In this document: positions 17,610-19,740 of the stretch, piece by piece
Layout of the letters: every line of letters begins with the position of its first letter
How positions within the stretch are numbered: position 1 is the first letter of the stretch
DNA from: Bondarzewia mesenterica
Taxonomy: Eukaryota > Basidiomycota > Agaricomycetes > Russulales > Bondarzewiaceae
Assembly (NCBI GenBank): GCA_004802705.1
Contig: SGPL01000189.1
Location: forward strand, 1 to 19,740
DNA length: 19,740 nt
Direction: 5' to 3'
Position numbers and translations under genes: made by a program
The notes under the pieces: model-generated
What the model was told of the DNA's origin: nothing
Seen by the model: the letters and a program-made list of their open reading frames with translations, nothing else
Database searches by the model: none

Positions 17610-19169
17610 TTACTCTCCAGCCCGCCCTTCATGTGGAGGCGCCAAAACCGGCAGCGACCCTGAGCCTTCTTCGAGCACCTTCAACAGCACCTGCGACAGA
17701 CGCGCCTCCTCCCGAGCACTGGCACTTACATGCGCTTCCTGCACCAGATCAGTGGTTGAGAGACCCAGACCCAGACCCGAACCCAAACTTCCGCCATCCC
17801 CGCTTGCGCGCTTACCGAGAGATGTGCGCTCGCCGTCATATTCGCTCTCGACCAACGAAGGTGCCGACAGGGGCACGTGCGCCTGAGACGAGGACGACGG
17901 CTTTCTTGAGAGCCCGCGCCTATGGCCCAGACTCAAACTCAGGTTAACGCTCGCACCTTTGCTGCCCCGAGTCGTACCCACGTCGGAATGTCTATATCGT
18001 CGGTCGCCCGCACCGACGGCTGACGGTGGTTTTTCGATGATCAGCCCAGCTGGCGAAGAGAGGGTGCTATAGCGCAGTGAGGCAAACGCATTTGTGGATA
18101 TGATTGGGGGCGAAGCGAAGGGGTCATGCAGACGAGTGAAATCTTCGGAAGTTGCTGTCTGCGCGGTGGTGGGGGCGCGAATGTGGGCGCCAGGATGAAT
18201 GCGCGCGGGAGGTCCTGGGGGGAGGTGTTAAGGGGCAACGAGGTAGGTGATAAGGGCGACGCGGGCAAGTTAAAGAGAACTGTGTAAACATTTAGTTGGC
18301 TAAAAGAGAATGAATTACGGCGCGGAGAACTGACCGTGCGATGCGAGCATCGTACATGCTATCCATATAACTGTGAAAAGGGATTCTGGGATCCTGAGAG
18401 ACGCATTCGAGGCCGCAGAAAATGCCGAAGAGAGTATCGCTGCGATTTGGCCGATTCCGAGGAGTATCCAAAGTGCAGAAAGCCGGCTAGGACCACTGGC
18501 CTCTCGCGAGCGGAAGTAGAGGAGATCAACAAGGAAGAGGGACGAGCAGATGAAGAGGAGCCATAAGATGGGCGGGATGCAGGATGCAGGGTATGTTGCT
18601 TGAAGGGAAGCAAAAACAATCGACGCAACAGTACCTAGGGTCTCGGAGTCGGTACAAGGTATGGAATAGAAGCAAACGCGAAACTCACAACAGATGAGAA
18701 GGAGAGCAAGGAAGACGGACGGCAACCGAATTCGGGCAAAGTTACATGAGGAAGAGGTAAGGGGACCTATGAGGGGATGCTGGTTAAGAAGATACAGTAC
18801 AGTCATGCCAACTGCGGATGGTTTAGCAGGACAAAATGTGACTGAACCGAGGGAAAACGCACGTTCAAATTTTGTACATGAGAGGACAATTTGTCCCGCC
18901 AGATAATATTGGGTCGAACGAAACGGATTGCTTTCTCGGGTGGTGTACGCGACGATACCAAGAGATCCAGCAACGACAGATAGCAAAGTGAGAGACATTA
19001 CGATGAAGGACGCCACCCACTGCCAAGTGGTCCGTGCATTCGGTCCATGAGAAGACGAAGTTGCATTAGGGTTGAAAAATGAAAAGAGCTGAAGAAAAAG
19101 CAGAACAAACGAGAGCAAAGGAACGGCGAAGAGGAGAGCTGGGGGAACTGCTTGAGGAAAGATATACAT
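17610..19169 (-). CDS. Multi-pass membrane protein, four exons, Ser-rich tail
   Basis: The start is ATG 19169 (context AACAATG, MYIFPQAVPPALLF). Proposed exons are 19169-18863, 18811-18689, 18634-18335 and 18214-17610. They sum to 1335 bases, or 444 residues plus stop. About six hydrophobic helices are visible, near residues 9-31, 50-74, 133-156, 163-184, 196-218 and 229-243. A cytosolic-type tail of about 200 residues follows, rich in Ser, Gly and Pro (EDFTRLHDPFASPP, a GLGLGL run, and a final ARLSQVLLKVLEEGSGSLP). Introns 1 and 2 are multiples of three without stops, so the genomic frame reads through them. Splicing them makes a cleaner third helix (LALLLICC-TVASIVFASL). The acceptor of intron 3 is uncertain: the 18280 site would give a different, shorter tail ending at 18041. 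I do not recognise the family; a transporter or receptor-like role is possible but unsupported. Confidence 0.72.
18215..18334 (-). other. Intron 3 of the membrane-protein gene (120 bp; alternative acceptor at 18280)
   Basis: The donor is GTCAGT at 18334. Using acceptor CCCCCCAG (18215) joins G|GA and keeps the long 201-codon tail frame to the stop at 17610. Using TTTACACAG (18280) makes a more usual 55-bp intron with CCAACTAAA as branch site. It enters another frame that ends at TGA 18041. The tail favoured here has the more protein-like composition. Confidence 0.5.
18635..18688 (-). other. Intron 2 of the membrane-protein gene (54 bp, stop-free)
   Basis: The donor is GTGAGT at 18688 and the acceptor CCCTAG at 18635. 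Its length divides by three and it contains no in-frame stop. Removing it joins TGT T|GT and unites two halves of a hydrophobic helix. Confidence 0.65.
18812..18862 (-). other. Intron 1 of the membrane-protein gene (51 bp, stop-free)
   Basis: The donor is GTGCGT at 18862, the branch-like site GCTAAAC and the acceptor ATCCGCAG at 18812. The length is a multiple of three and open, so an ORF finder reads straight through. Splicing makes the split codon C|TT. Confidence 0.6.
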
Positions 19170-19462
19170 TGTTCGGTGCGGGGGGTCAACCAAGAGCGGA
19201 ATGGGCGGGCGAGGGAGGCATGGTAGAAAAGAAGGGGGAAAAGGGGAGCGAGACAGGTACTTATAGTCGACGGAGGACTGCAAGCATAGAGGACGAGAGG
19301 GGAAGGAAGAAGCGATAAGTTACCATATCAAGTGTCAAGCGGGACATATACGACGTCCAATTTNATCCAAGCAGCCCCAACATTTGTCGGACGCAAACAT
19401 GGCTAGTTATGCCTGCCAGTGTCGGCGTCCCTGTGAATAAGTAATGTCAGNCAGTGTCAGGC
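19170..19462. other. Intergenic region between two minus-strand genes
   Basis: It holds the promoter above and an A/G-rich plus strand near 19240-19320. If the right-edge gene has a last intron at 19428-19463, its final exon (19403-19427) also lies here. Confidence 0.4.
19258..19265 (-). promoter_or_regulatory. TATA-like box and CT-rich core promoter of the membrane-protein gene
   Basis: The minus strand reads TATAAGTA about 90 bases before ATG 19169. A pyrimidine-rich run (CTCGCTCCCC, TTTTCCCCCTTCTTTTC) lies between it and the ATG, a common layout of fungal core promoters. The transcription start is not defined by the sequence. Confidence 0.5.
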
Positions 19463-19694
19463 TCACTCGACATGCAATCGTTCAACATCGACATCCGAGG
19501 AGATCAGGCCAGTCACGGGGGTAGGCATGCCCCGCGTTGAATGAAACTCAGCAAAACGTCCATCTTCGCCTTGCTTGCAAGGTCTGCAAAGAACGAAGAG
19601 GAACGGTGTCACCTGCCGAGTTAGTCTCCACAATCGTTCCGTGTATGAGCTGAGTGAGAACTTGGAAGCAGAAGAAGAACGCGCATAAGTAAAC
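19463..19694 (-). CDS. C-terminal part of a gene running off the right edge
   Basis: A single minus-strand frame is open from the ambiguous bases near 19697 down to TGA at 19463, 76 codons. It reads SKFSLSSYTERLWRLTRQV, then RPCKQGEDGRFAEFHSTRGM, PTPVTGLISSDVDVERLHVE and stop. The composition looks genuinely coding, and the start is outside the window. An alternative last intron (GTGAGC donor, CTGACA branch, TTCACAG acceptor; only about 36 bp) would replace the stop with eight more residues ending at 19403. I do not recognise the family. Confidence 0.45.
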
Positions 19695-19740
19695 AGNANC
19701 TANNCANNNTGGANNCNNNCTGNCTNNNNTAANNCGGACG
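19695..19740. other. Low-quality contig end
   Basis: Scattered N calls make up a large part of these bases, so no feature can be read. They probably mark the end of a sequenced contig. Confidence 0.85.

Noticed and set aside
17540..17947. 135-codon plus-strand ORF rich in Pro, Ala and Arg
   Set aside because: It lies antisense to the Ser-rich tail of the membrane protein. GC-rich antisense frames often stay open, and there is no independent support.
1..19740. tRNA genes
   Set aside because: A scan for the TTCGA-type B box with matching acceptor arms found nothing that folds. The GGGCCCATAACC string at the retroelement is a primer site and not a tRNA gene.

Overview
The window looks like Agaricomycete (mushroom-forming basidiomycete) nuclear DNA, possibly from Boletales. 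The evidence is short GT-AG introns (about 46-68 bp), a Ty1/Copia element of the type common in basidiomycetes, and a CT-rich core promoter before the one intact gene. There is no sign of prokaryotic organisation. Ambiguous bases at 160-163, 19362, 19451 and throughout the last 45 bases suggest that the right end is a contig edge.

Three zones follow one another. Zone 1 (1 to about 11.3 kb) is AT-rich and almost free of CpG. It starts with a degenerate minisatellite (1-680). It then holds a convergent pair of decayed multi-exon genes: plus strand 2191 to about 5130, and minus strand about 7755 to 5411. Further low-complexity coding relics follow (8217-8757), then a block of several tandem arrays (9291-10760). 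The arrays at the two ends share a core unit. A third decayed minus-strand coding stretch lies at 11238-11640. The decayed genes keep their splice sites and long readable protein segments but carry many stops, usually where Trp or Gln would be expected.

Zone 2 (12041-17250) is a structurally complete minus-strand Ty1/Copia LTR retrotransposon of 5210 bp. It has two 391-bp LTRs, a perfect 5-bp target duplication (GAGCT), a primer-binding site matching an internal part of initiator tRNA-Met, a polypurine tract, and one continuous gag-protease-integrase-RT-RNase H frame. That frame is broken by 16 in-frame stops and two 1-base deletions, so it cannot move on its own. LTR differences and nonsense changes both fit cytosine deamination, mostly at CpG between the LTRs.

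Zone 3 (17251-19740) is ordinary GC- and CpG-rich genic DNA. A minus-strand gene (17610-19169, four exons) encodes a multi-pass membrane protein of about 444 residues with a Ser-rich tail. The C-terminal part of another minus-strand gene runs off the right edge. The retroelement sits about 360 bp downstream of the membrane-protein stop, at the junction between genic and decayed DNA.

I found no intact novel system. The most interesting signals are the internally dated CpG/deamination decay, the minisatellite family bracketing the convergent gene relics, the gag start codon inside the primer-binding site, and a conserved perfect hairpin in the LTR.
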